Part shown: piece by piece, positions 43,890 to 56,269 of the stretch | Layout of the letters: each line of letters begins with the position of its first letter | Numbering within the stretch: position 1 is the first letter of the stretch | Source of the DNA: Euborellia annulipes | Lineage: Eukaryota > Arthropoda > Insecta > Dermaptera > Anisolabididae | DNA length: 64,000 nucleotides | Direction of reading: 5' to 3' | Assembly (NCBI GenBank): GCA_023213315.1 | Contig: JAKCPI010001813.1 | Coordinates: forward strand, 1 to 64,000 | The notes under the pieces: model-generated | Databases searched by the model: none | Seen by the model: only the letters and a program-made list of their open reading frames with translations | Told to the model about the DNA's origin: nothing | Position numbers and translations under genes: made by a program

Positions 43890-44770
43890 GATTAGATTCA
43901 AAGCTCTTAACGTTATTATAATATTCTTAACTAAAAATATTCTGTTCTTTTGTTAAATATTTCACAATAGAACAAAACTAAAAATAGAGAGTCTGACTTT
44001 GACTCTATTTCTACAAACATGAATATTTAAGTGTTTTATTATGGAATTTTTTTGAATATAAAAATAAAGACTTGAGAAAGAGAGAAAAATACGTCTTTTT
44101 TTATAACAGAAAAATAACATTTGCATTTTAAGTAATTATTGATTATTGCGTATTTTCACTCTTAATGGCATAATTAAAGAGTCTAAATTTTTTAAACCTT
44201 TTTTCATAGTGAAGTTGAGTTGCCAAAATTTTTGTCTGACTCCATTATTTCAATATTAATTTAATGGATTTATTTAAAAATTTTCTTTTACTTTACGCTC
44301 TATTCAAACACTTTTTTTTTTTACATAATCACAAGATTTTTATTTGAATTTATAAATAAAGAACAGATGATTTATTAATTTTTTTTTCCCTGTGGCAGAA
44401 TTAAGTCCCTAATCATGCATATATATATATGCGCCACATGTTTTCAACTTAATAAAATTTAATATTTCAAGCATGTTTCGACATTAAAAAAAAAAATTAT
44501 TCGTCAATTATAGATACAAGTAGGTGGCGCCTCTGGTGGCCAAACTCAAAACGAATGAGATCATCCCTCATGATCTGGACCAAAAATAACATTTGCATTA
44601 TGCCTTTAATATTTTCATTTGAGTGATTTAATTATTATAATTAATTGAATTTAATTATTCATAAGAAGAGATAGAAAAAGAACACAATGCTTTCCAATTG
44701 GAAAATTCTGAATTTTTGAGCCTCTTTAAAAGGATGGGTTCCCCACCAGAAAGCCTCAAAATATCTCAAG
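43890..44770. other. AT-rich stretch without recognised feature
   Basis: No long frame, terminal repeats or tandem units seen. A (AT)n run is near 44416-44431. Confidence 0.4.
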
Positions 44771-44784
44771 ATAGCCATTTAAAA

Positions 44785-45410
44785 AATCTGGTGTGACTGG
44801 CCGCACAGCACACAACTTTTGATTAATGGGGTAATGGTTGTCACACCAGATTTTTTGTGTAGTTCTCCACCGATAGATACATGTATATTAGAATTCAAGA
44901 TGTAAAATTTATAAGCATGGGAAAATATTTATATTTTTTGTTACCATGCCAACCATTTCTCCTATCTTTGTTATGAAGTACAAGTGTGCTTCAAAAGTAA
45001 AGTGATCTTCAGAAGATTTCAAGGGCGAAATGAGAATATCATTTTAAAGAGCTTCTAAAAAAATAATTGATTTTTGAATTTTAATCATAATCGTTGGAGC
45101 GGATTTTGAGAAAATCGATAAAAAAACTGATAAAGTACATCAGTAAAGTAATAATATTTTTCGCCGATTTCAAAAGCTTCGTGTCACGTTCCATTGGTGT
45201 ACCTAAGTTAAATATAAAATTTCAACCTCATAGCTCTTTTCGTTCTTGAGATATTTTGTTCACAGACAGACCGTGTTGCGAAAACCTCTTTTTTGGATTC
45301 ATGAGGACCTAAAAACGTGTATATGCATCAAAATGTCGACATCGAATTTTTGACATGAATCCAATACTTTCTCTCTTATATATATTATATATATATGTAA
45401 GAGAAAGTAA
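44785..45410 (+). mobile_element. TCTGGTGTGAC-family element, near full-length
   Basis: Starts AATCTGGTGTGACTGGCCGC with hairpin partner GTCACACCAGATT near 44841, and ends in the TACTTTCTCT/AGAGAAAGTA hairpin. The microsatellite is reduced to ACAGACAGACC. Confidence 0.75.
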
Positions 45411-46029
45411 ACAACTATGAAAATTCGGCCAATAGAGTTTATGCTTTATAATAAACAGACCAAATTTGTCTTTTATGTAATAGTATTCTGTATATTGCGA
45501 AATTTTCTATTGTATAGCAGGTTTGAAATTTTTTATTCTGTATATTAATACTATTATCTTTAGTGTATAAGATCATTACGAAAAAACCTCTGTAATTAAG
45601 AGAGAAAATTTACTTTTATAATTATGTGTTGGAATCATTGATTTTATACTCGAATTTTGCCGAACGCAGTTTGCGCAGGTAGATTTCCCCTCTGCATACC
45701 TTTCCTATGGAAAATTTTCTCCCTTTTTTTTTATTTTATAATAGAAATCATCTCAGCTGTGCCTTGATCTTCTATTGTAATAATAATAATTTTTTTTTTT
45801 AAATAAGTCATTTTAGCTGCTGAGGCCATTTCATTTGACTTTTTTATTAAATCTTTTCATACACTTTCGATGGCTTCAATAGTCTGGTTTTTCGGGGGGT
45901 TCTATTATTATGATATTTTATTTTCTCTTTTAATAAGTTTGATAATTTTTCAACAATTTATTTTTCTTAATAATAAAAATAGGAAAGAAAAATTTGAAAA
46001 TTTTACTTTTTTATATTCGAAGTTATCTC

Positions 46030-46235
46030 TATTAGTGTCAGGACTGACATGTTGTGGTTACTCTGAAGAGTAACTTTCATTTGAACATTACTGAGGTGGG
46101 TTTCCGTTCCTTTCTTCAGGACGAGACAACACAAATAGTTTGATAATCTTTTTTGCCATCAGGTGGATTTGAACTCGAGCTGTGTTCAACTCACCCTAGC
46201 AAGCTTATCTGCTTTATCCCTCAGCTTATCGCCTC
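46030..46235 (-). mobile_element. SINE-4 copy, tRNA-like head
   Basis: The minus strand reads GCGATAAGCTGAGGGATAAA (A-box region) and GAGTTCAAATCCACC (B-box), then a body with CCTGAAGAAAGGAACGG and GAGTAACCACAACATGTC. The same body recurs twice in tandem at 63591-63922. Confidence 0.6.
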
Positions 46236-46239
46236 ATAA

Positions 46240-47215
46240 ATTTATGTTCAATGATTTTAAATCATTAAAATTTCGTATTTTTTATTAAATCCAAAAACAT
46301 ACATGTTTTTTTTTTTTCAAATTTGCTATTTTTTTTTCATATTTTAAATAGTTCTTAAACGTTTTTCAAGGATCCCAAATTTTGTAACGTATTCGAACGG
46401 AGATCACTCTAGGTTTATTTTCATCGATTGTTCCTAAGAACACTAAAAACAATTAGAATAAAAAGAATATTTTACTCCAGGCTCGTGTAGGCATAAGAAA
46501 GACGAATGAATTTAAAAAAAAGGCATTTTGTTGTCTTATATTGTTTTAATCACATTGAATGCTGCAAGCTAGGCAACCAAAATGGCCAACTCACTAATTG
46601 ATTTTACTTATTATTTAATCCCACCTACTTCAATTGTCTATAACAAAAAAAGTTTTTCTTTATGATGACGTATGTTTGTAGTCATAGTCTTTTTTGGCAA
46701 CTCAGGCCATATAAGACTTTTACAATAACTATAACAATACTATACAATAACTTTTTAATAGCAACTACACCAAGGCCCGAGGGCATTTTTTTTTTAATTA
46801 TAATAAATCCATTTCCAATTGCTGTTGACAAACGTCTTATTACCAGGTTTCCAAAGATTTAGTGTGGATCATTAATAAACATAAGAAAACCGTTCCTAGA
46901 GGACCAATTCATATACTTTTTTTGATTTCGGGGAATACACCAAAAACACTTTTTGATTTTGAAACAATTTGATGCCTCTCTTAAGACTAGAAATAAAGAA
47001 GAAGGGAATTAAATGAAGAAATAAGAATTATAAAAATCTCACTTCAAATACCTCTCGATCGACACTCATCAAACAAAGGTAAAACATTTTTTGAATGACG
47101 ATAGATTTTTTTTTTCTTTATTTGATGAAATTTAGAATTTCCGAAGGGAATATTATTATCCAGACCCGAGAACTAAACCGAAACTAATTTGAATTTTCCC
47201 CTTTTCGTGGTCTGT
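46240..47215. other. Stretch with only a SINE-1 tail remnant
   Basis: A diverged SINE-1 tail (TTTTTTGGCAACTCAGGCCA) is at about 46685-46730 in reverse orientation. Otherwise AT-rich with no gene signal. Confidence 0.4.
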
Positions 47216-47689
47216 CTGCTGTCTTCAATCTCTCTCTCTCTCTCTTGCTTTAAGTCCCTACGGAAATCGTAGGGCGTGGACGGAGGCAACGAAGCGATTT
47301 GGCATCACTGCCGAGGAAACAGCCAGAGTGAGCGAGAGTAAAAGAGATAGAGAGAGTGAGAAAGAAAGAGAGAGAGAGACCCAAACCCAACTCTAAAGGC
47401 AGGAAAACCTGCAGGCATTCAAGTTGCCAGTTTATATTGCTCTCTCTCTCTCTTTCTCTCTTCATAGTCTCAACCAATTCTTTCTTCTTTAGCATCAGAG
47501 ACTTTCAGATGCAACAAGAACAAATACATATAAAAAGCCCGGGGGCCTTAAAGACAAACAAGCATTTTAACAGCTCTTATCACTCACTCTTTTTCTTTTT
47601 TTTTTATAATCCCAATTATCATCTACTCTTCTCTTTCTTTTCAATTTGCTTTATTTACTATCAGTAACACAATAAAATGCAATTTAACA

Positions 47690-48630
47690 TCTTAAAGCCG
47701 AGGAGAATGTGTTAAAATTGGAGTCGTAAACCCGAATGCGATCCCGAGTCGAAATTTAAGTTCGACATTGAACCACCTATAGTCTTATTTCCGACTTGGG
47801 GGTTCAAAGTAAATCTAAATTAGGCTCGACTTTGAACCACAAAATGGTACAAATTTCCATTTTTACCAGTTCGGAGACCTGGTAGGAATAAAAGTTAGAG
47901 AAGACCCCAAGTCGAAATTTAGCTCCTACTTTTATCCCTCTGGCCCTGAATAGGTCTGATTTTGAGAACTGTAAGCCCACCTAGCCCCTACATTGAACCC
48001 TGAGATCATACCATTAGCTAATAGGCTCTAACTTTTATTCCCATTAGGTCCGACTTTGGCCCCCAAACTGGTAAAAATGGAAATTTGTTCCATTTTGGGG
48101 TTCTAAGTCGGACATAATTTAACATGCAATAGATCTACTTTGAATAAGACCTACTATAGGACGCTCGATGTCGGACTTAAATTTCGTCTCGTGTCGATTC
48201 ACAACGAAATTTTATATAATCTTATAAATTATAATGCAGCAGCTTCTTCTTCGTAACCCAGGTCTTCGTTGTTTTAATATACCAGGTATGTAGATATTTA
48301 TTCTATTTTTATTAATTCAAACATTGGCCGACTGAATGCATTCTAACAGTTTCTGATTTCAATTGTTGGAATTCGAACCTGTGTTAGAATGCATTCCGTC
48401 AACAAATGTTTAAATTAATAAAAATAAAAATTTTATTCCTTAAAATACCGAAGACCTGGGTTACGAAATAATTTATAAATAAAAGTTAGGGCCTTTTAGT
48501 AAATGGTAGGCCTATGTTCTCAGGGTTCAATTTCGGAGCTAGACCGACTTACAGATCTCTAAATCGGACCTATTCAGGGTCAGAGGGATAAAAGTAGGAG
48601 CTAAATTTTGACTCAGGTCTAGGCAAGGGG
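47690..48630. repeat. Foldback element with a second palindrome inside
   Basis: Several stretches pair across the region, for example AAATTTCCATTTTTACCAGT near 47848 with its inverse near 48070, and TTTAGCTCCTACTTTTATCC near 47920 with its inverse near 48590. The theme AAGTCGGA/TCCGACTT repeats throughout. A separate palindrome (48250-48480) interrupts it. No coding frame. Confidence 0.8.
48250..48480. repeat. Inner palindrome nested in the 47.7-48.6 kb foldback
   Basis: Ends TCGTAACCCAGGTCTTCG and CGAAGACCTGGGTTACGA are perfect inverses of 18 bp, with further pairing of TTTTTATTAATT and TGCATTCTAACA arms. The outer foldback resumes on either side, so this is a later insertion. Confidence 0.85.
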
Positions 48631-49667
48631 TTCCGCCCTCTTATTTGCTGAATGACATGTTTCAAGGTACAGTAACTTCCCGGGCCATAAAAATATTTAA
48701 AAAACTTTTTAAATTCTATAGCCTTGATGATTTCAGAGATAAATTTCAAAAATTTTTAGATAACCGGGATACCGCTGCGATTTACGGAACGAAATTATAT
48801 TCCTGCACCTCTTTGAAAGATGGTCTACAAAATAAAAAAAAATCATGACTCTAGCTCTTATAGTTTCTGAGATTTTGGTAGGGTCAGAGGATCGAAGATT
48901 CGAGATCTCATTTGATTTTCTGCTGACTGCCTATTTCTTAACCAATGATATGTTTAAAATTAGAAGAGGATAGCACTAAATGAGAACGTAGCTATAGTTA
49001 TATCGAATACAGACAAACACACAGACAGAGCATGTCGCGAAAACCACTTTTTTGGACTCAGGGGACCTCAAAACGTGTATATCCATCAAAATCTCGACAT
49101 CGAATTTTTGACATGAGTCCAATAGGCCTACTTTCTCTCTCTCTATACATATATAACTTATATGTATATTACATATACATATAGTAAGAGAAAGTAAAAA
49201 TTAGAATAGTTTAATAGATTAAATTTAACAGATGTCTATATGCTCTATTATTACCATCTCCTATTCATGTTCATAACAATTTAATTAAGTTAAAATTATA
49301 TATTCGTATATTGAGCAGAGAATGAGGGTTGTTTTATTGATTATCCTTTGATGAACAAACGGCCTTTAATTTAATAAATTTTATTTTATTAAAATTTTAT
49401 TAGTTGACCTGATGGACGGAAGTAGAATTTATTTATTTATTTTAAAATTATATCTGACTAGTGGCATCGGCGGCGGTACTTCTCTGTAATTTATCTCTGA
49501 TATTATGAATAATAAATAAGCAAGTTTTAAAATGAATCATCCAATTTTATTAAAAAGAGATCATGATCATTTAATTATAGTCCTGGGAAAAATGAGGATT
49601 AGGGATCAAGTACTAATTTTGCAATAGGGCATTATAAAAAAAATTGTGATTTTTCCTGTATCTAAAT

Positions 49668-49817
49668 TTTACTTGTAGTTTTTTTCTGGTGTTTTGAGTA
49701 GGATGGAGCCCTAGAGAGGAGAATTGTTTAATTAAAACATAATTCTTTTTTCAGAGAATTATTCAGGTTTCTAGCGCTCTATTCTCCTCAAAACAGTAGA
49801 AAAAAACTACAAGTAAA
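49668..49817. repeat. 150-bp palindrome
   Basis: TTTACTTGTAGTTTTTTTCT is matched by AGAAAAAAACTACAAGTAAA, and the arms continue through TTTTGAG/CTCAAAA and CCTAGA/TCTAGC. A solo foldback. Confidence 0.85.
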
Positions 49818-50123
49818 CAGAAAATAGTAATACAGTATGATTGGGTATGGGCGTATCGAGCTCAAAACGGAAGAGGATGGCATCACTCCTAGTTTTATTT
49901 TCCCACAGATGGGGTGAATTTTTCAGTTTTTTATTTATATTTTTGTTTTTAATTTTATTTCAAGTTTGGAAGGGGGCGCCCTCTTGTCTCCCTCTAGATA
50001 CGTCTATGATTATATATCTGTTAGAGCCGATTTACAAAAACAAAAAAAAATACTAGAAAAGTACATCAGTAAAGTACTAGTAATCTTATGCCGATGTTAT
50101 TGAAATTATTCAAGACGCATGCG

Positions 50124-50773
50124 ACGTGGGTACTTAGCTTAAGTATAAAATTTGAGTAACGAGAGATTTTTCGCTTTTGAGTAATTCCCTTAACCTTCAT
50201 TTTTTGGCATTTCTCTTGAAATTAATTAAATTTATTGTGAAAAAATTCTAAATTCCCCGAAGATCTATTCCTTTTAAAATCTCAATCTTCTTCTTCTTCT
50301 GTCCTCGCCTTTTTCCCGCGATGCGGGGTCGGGAGACCTCACTATTTCCCTCCAACCCTATCAAGCGTTTTTACGACCAGAAGAAATAGGACAGGCCGGC
50401 CCGTCGCACGGTCTAACGCCTGTTGAAAAGAGGAAGGAAGAGACAAACATACAAAGAACTGAAGGACTGTCTGTCCCAGCTCGGGCAGCTCGTGGTCGCC
50501 ATCCACGTACCCACATGATGTGGGCCCCTGAGCGACCTTTTAAAATCTCAATATTTATCTAAATTTCTATGAAAGTGATTTTATTGTGTTTTTTGCCCGT
50601 TTTATGCTTTTTTTTTAAATTGCAATTAAAAGTGTACATTCCCTCTTAGCTTGGATTTTAGTCTTTTTCACAATAAATTTAAAGAAATTCAAGTGAAATA
50701 TCAAAAAAGTGGGTTAAGAGAATTACTCAAAAACGAACAATCTCTCGATACTCAAATTTTATAATTAAGCTAA
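50124..50773. repeat. Foldback with a SINE-3 in its loop
   Basis: Arms at 50124-50245 and 50664-50773 pair (TATAAAATTTGAGTA / TACTCAAATTTTATA; GTAATTC / GAATTAC; TTTATTGTGAAAAA / TTTTTCACAATAAA). A GC-rich SINE-3 (about 50300-50540) sits between them. Confidence 0.8.
50300..50540 (+). mobile_element. SINE-3 copy
   Basis: Contains GCGGGGTCGGGAGACCTC, ACAGGCCGGCCCGTCGCAC, ACGCCTGTTGAAAAGAGG, CCCAGCTCGGGCAGCTCG and CCACATGATGTGGGCCCC. Much GC-richer than its surroundings. Confidence 0.7.
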
Positions 50774-50989
50774 GGAATGGAAAATTCTCTCTCCTAGAGG
50801 CTGTACTATCTGCTTCAGTTAAAAATTATTTTTATAAAGAAAACAGTAAGTTTAAAGAGTGAGTCTCTTATACAAAGCAAAGGCTTGAAAGTGCAAACTC
50901 TGCATGTCCTGTAAATAAAGAAAAGAAAAAAGAAAAAAAAAGCCTGGCATTTCATGAGAAAGATAAGCCAAGAGCCGGTTGGTGGGAGT

Positions 50990-51095
50990 GGAATCAGAGA
51001 GAGAGAGTGGTGGGAGAGAAAGAGAGAGAGAGAGGAGAGAGTGGTGGAGAAAAAGAGAGAGAGAGAGAGTGGTGGGGGAGAAGAGAGAGACTTGA
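50990..51095. repeat. (GA)n with GAGTGGTGG minisatellite
   Basis: Alternating AGAGAG runs and GAGTGGTGG units, four times. Confidence 0.85.
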
Positions 51096-51329
51096 AGTGT
51101 ATTTGAAGAGTAGCCGAGTAAGAAGAAAAGAAGAGGAACGTTGAGTTTACAGGTTCATGAATTTACTGGCGCCAGTAACATATTTAATATATACGCTCTG
51201 GCAGCATTACAATCCGATTTAATTATACAGATTGATAAATATTTAAAAATTTCTAAATAACTAAAAGTAGTGTGACCGTCCATATGAAAAGGTACCAAAT
51301 CTGCACTGGGCTAAATTTTCAACAGAGTC

Positions 51330-51735
51330 TTTGTTACCATGGCAACCATTTCCTATCCTTCCTATGAACCACAAGAGTAAAGAGTGCTTCAAACAATTTT
51401 GAGAGCAAAATGAGAATATACATTTAAAAGAGCATCTAAAAAATAATTGATTTTTTAATTTTAATAAAAATCGTTAGATCGAATTTTGAGAAAATCGAAA
51501 AAAAGTGAAAAAGTACATCAGTAAAGTATTAGTACTTTTTGGTCGATTTTGATTAAAAGCTTATTTTCACTCCCGGGGGGTGTCTAACTTAAATATAAAA
51601 TTTCAGCCTTATAGCTCAATTCCTTCATGCTTAAAATTGAACACAGACACACAGACAGACAGACAATGTCGCGAAAACCACTTTTTTGGATTCAGGGGAC
51701 CTCAAAACGTGTATATCCATCAAAATCTCGACTTC
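51330..51735 (+). repeat. TCTGGTGTGAC-family internal part
   Basis: Holds CATGGCAACCATTTCC, AAAGAGCATCTAAAAAATAA, the microsatellite and AAAACGTGTATATCCATC, ending at CTCGACTT where the 616-bp duplication region begins. Confidence 0.7.
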
Positions 51736-51779
51736 ACTCACATGTACACTTCGTATTATGCATATAATTTCCAATAACT

Positions 51780-53011
51780 GAAGATGGCCAAATAAAGTCA
51801 GGCAGGAACGTCTTATTCTGGGAGTTTTATTGAACCTAGAGCATTCAAATTTGGCTGATATCTCAAACCCCCCCCCCCCTTCCCCATTATACCCTTAAAT
51901 ATTCTTAAATTTATTTTCAGCCTTATTTTACAAGACTGACATCGTTTCTTAACTCATTCATTTTAAAAATATGCAAATATTAAACTATATAATTTAAATA
52001 AATTGCGTACGGAAGGCACACTAATGAGAGGGACATTTTAATGTTAGCTGACCCACTGACACCTGGTCAGGCACCTGTATAATCACTACCATCCTAAATA
52101 GCTACAACTAATACTCATTAAAAAAAAAATAACTAGCATTCCATAACATTTTTAATCGATGGCCGAAAAAAGAACAAGTTTTTTAATTTTACCTAAGATT
52201 TGAAAAATTTAATGAATGGATGTACCGTATAAGGTCCAAATGGATATGATGACCATTGCCAATTTCAACTAGAAAGAATAAGGGTAAAAAAATAAATAAG
52301 AGTAGGGGGAAAGAAAATCAACTGGGAAATTTGATTGAATCAAGTGGTTTCTTCGGACCTCTGAAGTAAAACTAAACCTAAAGTGATCTTTATAGTGAAG
52401 ATGGCCAAATAAAGTCAGGCAGGAACGTCTTATTCTGGGAGTTTTATTGAACCTAGAGCATTCAAATTTGGCTGATATCTCAAACCCCCCCCCCCCTGCC
52501 CCATTATACCCTTAAATATTCTTAAATTTATTTTCAGCCTTATTTTACAAGACTGACATCGTTTCTTAACTCATTCATTTTAAAAATATGCAAATATTAA
52601 ACTATATAATTTAAATAAATTGCGTACGGAAGGCACACTAATGAGAGGGACATTTTAATGTTAGCTGACCCACTGACACCTGGTCAGGCACCTGTATAAT
52701 CACTACCATCCTAAATAGCTACAACTAATACTCATTAAAAAAAAAATAACTAGCATTCCATAACATTTTTAATCGATGGCCGAAAAAAGAACAAGTTTTT
52801 TAATTTTACCTAAGATTTGAAAAATTTAATGAATGGATGTACCGTATAAGGTCCAAATGGATATGATGACCATTGCCAATTTCAACTAGAAAGAATAAGG
52901 GTAAAAAAATAAATAAGAGTAGGGGAAAGAAAATCAACTGGGAAATTTGATTGAATCAAGTGGTTTCTTCGGACCTCTGAAGTAAAACTAAACCTAAAGT
53001 GATCTTTATAG
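51780..53011. repeat. Tandem duplication, two 616-bp copies
   Basis: Copy 1 (51780-52395) and copy 2 (52397-53011) are almost identical; the only differences seen are a C-run context change (CCTTCCCC against CCTGCCCC) and one G in a G-run. Both begin GAAGATGGCCAAATAAAGTC and end AAGTGATCTTTATAG. The opening GAAGATGG...GGAACGTC stretch is a GAAACGTC-core element end. Confidence 0.95.
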
Positions 53012-53124
53012 ATTGGCTAATAAACATGGGGTCCTAGAACACAAGTATACCTCGACCTTGTTCAAGCTGTGGGTGTTCTTCCGGGCCACTTTGGAAAGGC
53101 ATCCTAACTCCACCTCGATGTCAA

Positions 53125-53480
53125 GATAATCAGGGGAATACACTTTTTGAGGTCCCCTGAGTCCAAAAAGTGGGTCCCGTAAATTGGTCTCTGTATCTAT
53201 GTGTAACGATTTTAAGCATGAAGGAAATGAGCTACGAGATCGAAATTTTATATTTAAGCTGATGATATCCTCCCGGACAGTTGAAATAAGCTTTTGATTC
53301 GAATCGGCCAAAAAAGTACTAGTACATTACTGAAGGACTTTTTTCGATTTCTCAAAATTGGCTATAACGATTTTGATTAAAATTCAAAAATCAATTATTT
53401 TTTAGATTCTCTTTAAAATGTATATTCTCATTTTGTCCTGAAAATTGCTAAAAGCACACTTTACTGATGTAGTATTTCAG
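53125..53480 (-). repeat. TCTGGTGTGAC-family copy, minus strand
   Basis: Diverged copy with TTTTGAGGTCCCCTGAGTCC, ATTTTATATTTAAGCTGATG and ACTAGTACATTACTGA. A detached GACCAGTCACACCAGATTTT lies at 53710-53729. Confidence 0.65.
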
Positions 53481-53983
53481 ATTTTTCAAATACATTTTTC
53501 GGCTCCCCCTTCCAGAGAGCCAAATGTTAAATCCCTATGGGGATTTGCATGTAAATTTCGATTCAAAAGGGGGTGCACTTTTTACACATTTCAAAAAATT
53601 TTTTCCAATTCTTATATAATTTTGTATTTATTTAGGATTGTCTGTTGTGTATAAAATATCCAAATATGAGATTAACATTTTCAAAAATAACCATAGTTGT
53701 GTGCTGAGCGACCAGTCACACCAGATTTTTGAATCTATGGATGCAAAAATAATTTTTTTTATTGTATTTATACAATTTTTATTTTATTTATGGTATTTTT
53801 TTAATACATTGGTTTTCACTATTTTATCTATTATTTATTTTGTAAAAGTATGATGAATCTCGAAAAATGTTGGAGGGCGGCGGGTTGGTTAGTATTAGGA
53901 GATCTAAATTTGGTGATTTATTTTAATGGTGAACATAACTACCTCATAAAATTCATTGGCGACAGAGAAAGAGAGAGCATAAA

Positions 53984-54086
53984 ATGAACATGAACATGAG
54001 CGGAACGTGTGGGGATCCATTGAGACAGAGCGCCGCCGTCGTCGCCGCCGCCGCCGCCGAAGTCGCCACCATCATTGACCTTGAAA
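53984..54086 (+). CDS. Possible first coding exon of an unidentified gene
   Basis: ATG at 53984 has A at -3 (CATAAAATGA). Thirty-four codons follow, with an alanine/valine-rich stretch from GCC repeats, ending ...TIIDLE, then A|GTGAGTGAC, a near-ideal splice donor. Reading through the donor meets TGA at once, which fits an exon end. The block is GC-rich and contrasts with its AT-rich surroundings. No promoter or next exon was found. The opposite strand also has a frame (66 codons, RRRAEESRSHSLSRS), but with no splice or start support. The product is unknown. Confidence 0.4.
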
Positions 54087-54099
54087 GTGAGTGACTTCG

Positions 54100-54740
54100 G
54101 CTCTCTTCGGCCCTACGGCGACAAGTCATGTGAGCCGAATTGGTAATGAGCAAACGGCGGCCTTAGAGCGCCCGACCTATTCATTTAGACCAGTTTTTTT
54201 TTTATTATTGTCAAATTAATTGCACAGGACAATATTCCTTCTACTTTTCTCATGACCAGACTACTTACTTCTTCTTCCTTAGATGGACTCTTTCTTGTCC
54301 AAATTGTTTGTTTGTCCGTCTGATAGAGCCAAGGAAGATAATTATATTTTGGCTACAAAAAATTGTCACTATCCGAAATTAACCATTCTGAGACGGTATT
54401 TTAAATTATAACAGCTAGCAAATAATCTTCAGAGTCAAAGGGCCGGTTGCTTCACTTATGGTCAATTAGCATACTTATCTGACAGATAGCAAAATCATCG
54501 ACAACTTAAACAAGAACTCGCTTAACCTTCAAGTTAAGTAGATCTCTTTGTGGACCTTTACCCCATTTCGAGGGAAAAACTCCGAGGTTATGGAATAATC
54601 ATAAAAGATGGAGATCCCGAGTTCAATTCTCAGGAGCTAAAGAACGCTATAATCACAAAATATGTTATGACTCGTTAAGTTTCAATCGAAGAATGTTGAA
54701 CTTTATGAGTCAAAAACCCTAAATAGTTTTTTTTTAAATT
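54100..54740. other. Stretch downstream of the candidate exon
   Basis: No repeats in common with the rest of the window except a B-box-like GAGTTCAATTCTCAGG near 54632. If 53984-54086 is an exon, this would be intron. Confidence 0.3.
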
Positions 54741-54744
54741 TCCT

Positions 54745-54875
54745 TAAATTCTTTGTCGGCATCGAAGGCCATTTAGACCCTGTTTCGATTTATTTCAATA
54801 GGATTGGTAGCCAATGCGAACCCAAGACACTTGGGCACAAATGGCAAACCTCTACTCCAAGTCCCGAGGGCACTA
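54745..54875 (-). mobile_element. SINE-2 copy, minus strand
   Basis: The minus strand reads CCCTCGGGACTTGGAGTAGA, TTTGTGCCCAAGTGTCTTGG, CCAATCCTATTGAAATAAAT and AATGGCCTTCGATGCCG. Confidence 0.7.
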
Positions 54876-54974
54876 AATATCAAAAAAGAGTTTTTTCTCA
54901 TATAATTAGCTATCTGAGGTATTAGGGAAGTTTTGTGAAGTTCGCAAGGTAAAGACATCTCAAATTAATAAATG

Positions 54975-55240
54975 TTTTAACAAATTTCCAAAAAATAAAT
55001 AAACAAGGCTTGTCTTCTTAATTTCACCCCTTAGTTAGTAGTTATTCTATCACTGAGTTACGAAACGCTGCATCCTATCCGCTTTAGTGAGCCGGGGAGT
55101 CTTCCACTTACATAGAAATTATCCCGAACTTTAGGTCTTTGCGAGCTAACTACGATCTTATTTAATCATATGATCAGCTTAACTACCGTAGATGTGAAAA
55201 GATTCGAAAGTCATAGTCATCTAGCTTATCTGCGGGATAG
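54975..55240. repeat. Dispersed repeat, partner at 59228-59520
   Basis: Shares AACAAATTTCCAAAAAATAA, TAACTACGATCT, TATTTAATCATATGAT and GATAGCTAGT with the second site. Here the ACTACGATCT junction is intact; at the partner a SINE-2 is inserted there. Confidence 0.75.
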
Positions 55241-55299
55241 CTAGTTAATTAGAAGTAAAGCATGGTCTCAGATACCGAATACTTGAAAAAGTCTATTCT

Positions 55300-55460
55300 T
55301 CCCAGAATTGGAAACGAGGCAATCAAGCTAAATAACAATAAAAAATCTGGTGTGATGATCGCACAGTACAGTACAAAACTTTTTCTTGATAATTGAAAGT
55401 TGTGTTCTGTGCTTGTCACACTAGATTATTATTTTCCTTGATTGCCCCTCGTTCCCACTT
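55300..55460. repeat. Foldback holding a TCTGGTGTGA hairpin
   Basis: Outer arms GGAAACGAGGCAATCAAG and CTTGATTGCCCCTCGTTCC flank an inner hairpin (AATCTGGTGTGATGATCGCA ... GTGCTTGTCACACTAGATT). The inner part is the terminal hairpin of the dispersed family without its body. Confidence 0.75.
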
Positions 55461-55869
55461 TCTATTAATTAAATAATAAGAAGACTTCACTTGATATAAA
55501 AACATTTTTTTTTTTACTGATTAATTCAATCAATCAAGAAATAAATTGACCTCACGTTTCAATCGACTTTGGGTATTAACGTAAATCAAAAAGACCTTGG
55601 GATGCTCTTCACATATCTCTTTCTCTCTGGATGGTGGTGGTCCAGCGGGCCGCCCATCTTTATTTTATCCCTTTTATCCTCTCCCATTCATTTTACAATC
55701 TGACACATCCATTATAAACTACACGAGAGAGAGAGATTAGACCCTAGATTGTCCCTGGCTACTACCGTTATCACAGAAAAAAGTTCATCATTCTTTTTTT
55801 TTTTAGTGAATAAAGTTTTTAATTATGAATGTAATTTACTAAAAACAATAGATTTTTTGCACTCACTCA

Positions 55870-55935
55870 GGACAGTAGAATAGTGGGGATGAAAGGCCCA
55901 GCGTTCGAAATCTGTGGTCTGAGAATGAAAAAATA
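55870..55935 (+). other. tRNA-like promoter boxes
   Basis: TAGAATAGTGGGGATG followed by GCGTTCGAAATCTG resembles A- and B-boxes at close spacing. No cloverleaf; weak evidence for a SINE remnant. Confidence 0.25.
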
Positions 55936-56269
55936 AATAAATGAGATAGACCTATATTTTTTTTTTTTTGTATGGACTGAACAATCCCTCGTAATCTCAG
56001 ACAAAGACAATAGAAACTGAGGAAAGGATTATTATTCTATATCTTGTATTTTGTTCCAGACACAAAGTTGGAATGCCTCGTAGATCTAGCGACTACTTAG
56101 GGACAAATTCCTGAATTCCAGTGTCATAAGCGATGAGAGGCTCTTCCTATGAAAACCCAAGGGATGAGTTCCTATTCCAAAAATTTGTTTAAATTAATGG
56201 AGTTTAGGCTTTCACAGTTGTTATCATTAATAAAAGAATTTGATTTTCTGTTTGGTTTATTTGTAAAAA

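Noticed and set aside
47356..47667. 103-codon frame rich in serine and leucine
   Set aside because: It is made by CT and GA microsatellites; no domain or splice support.
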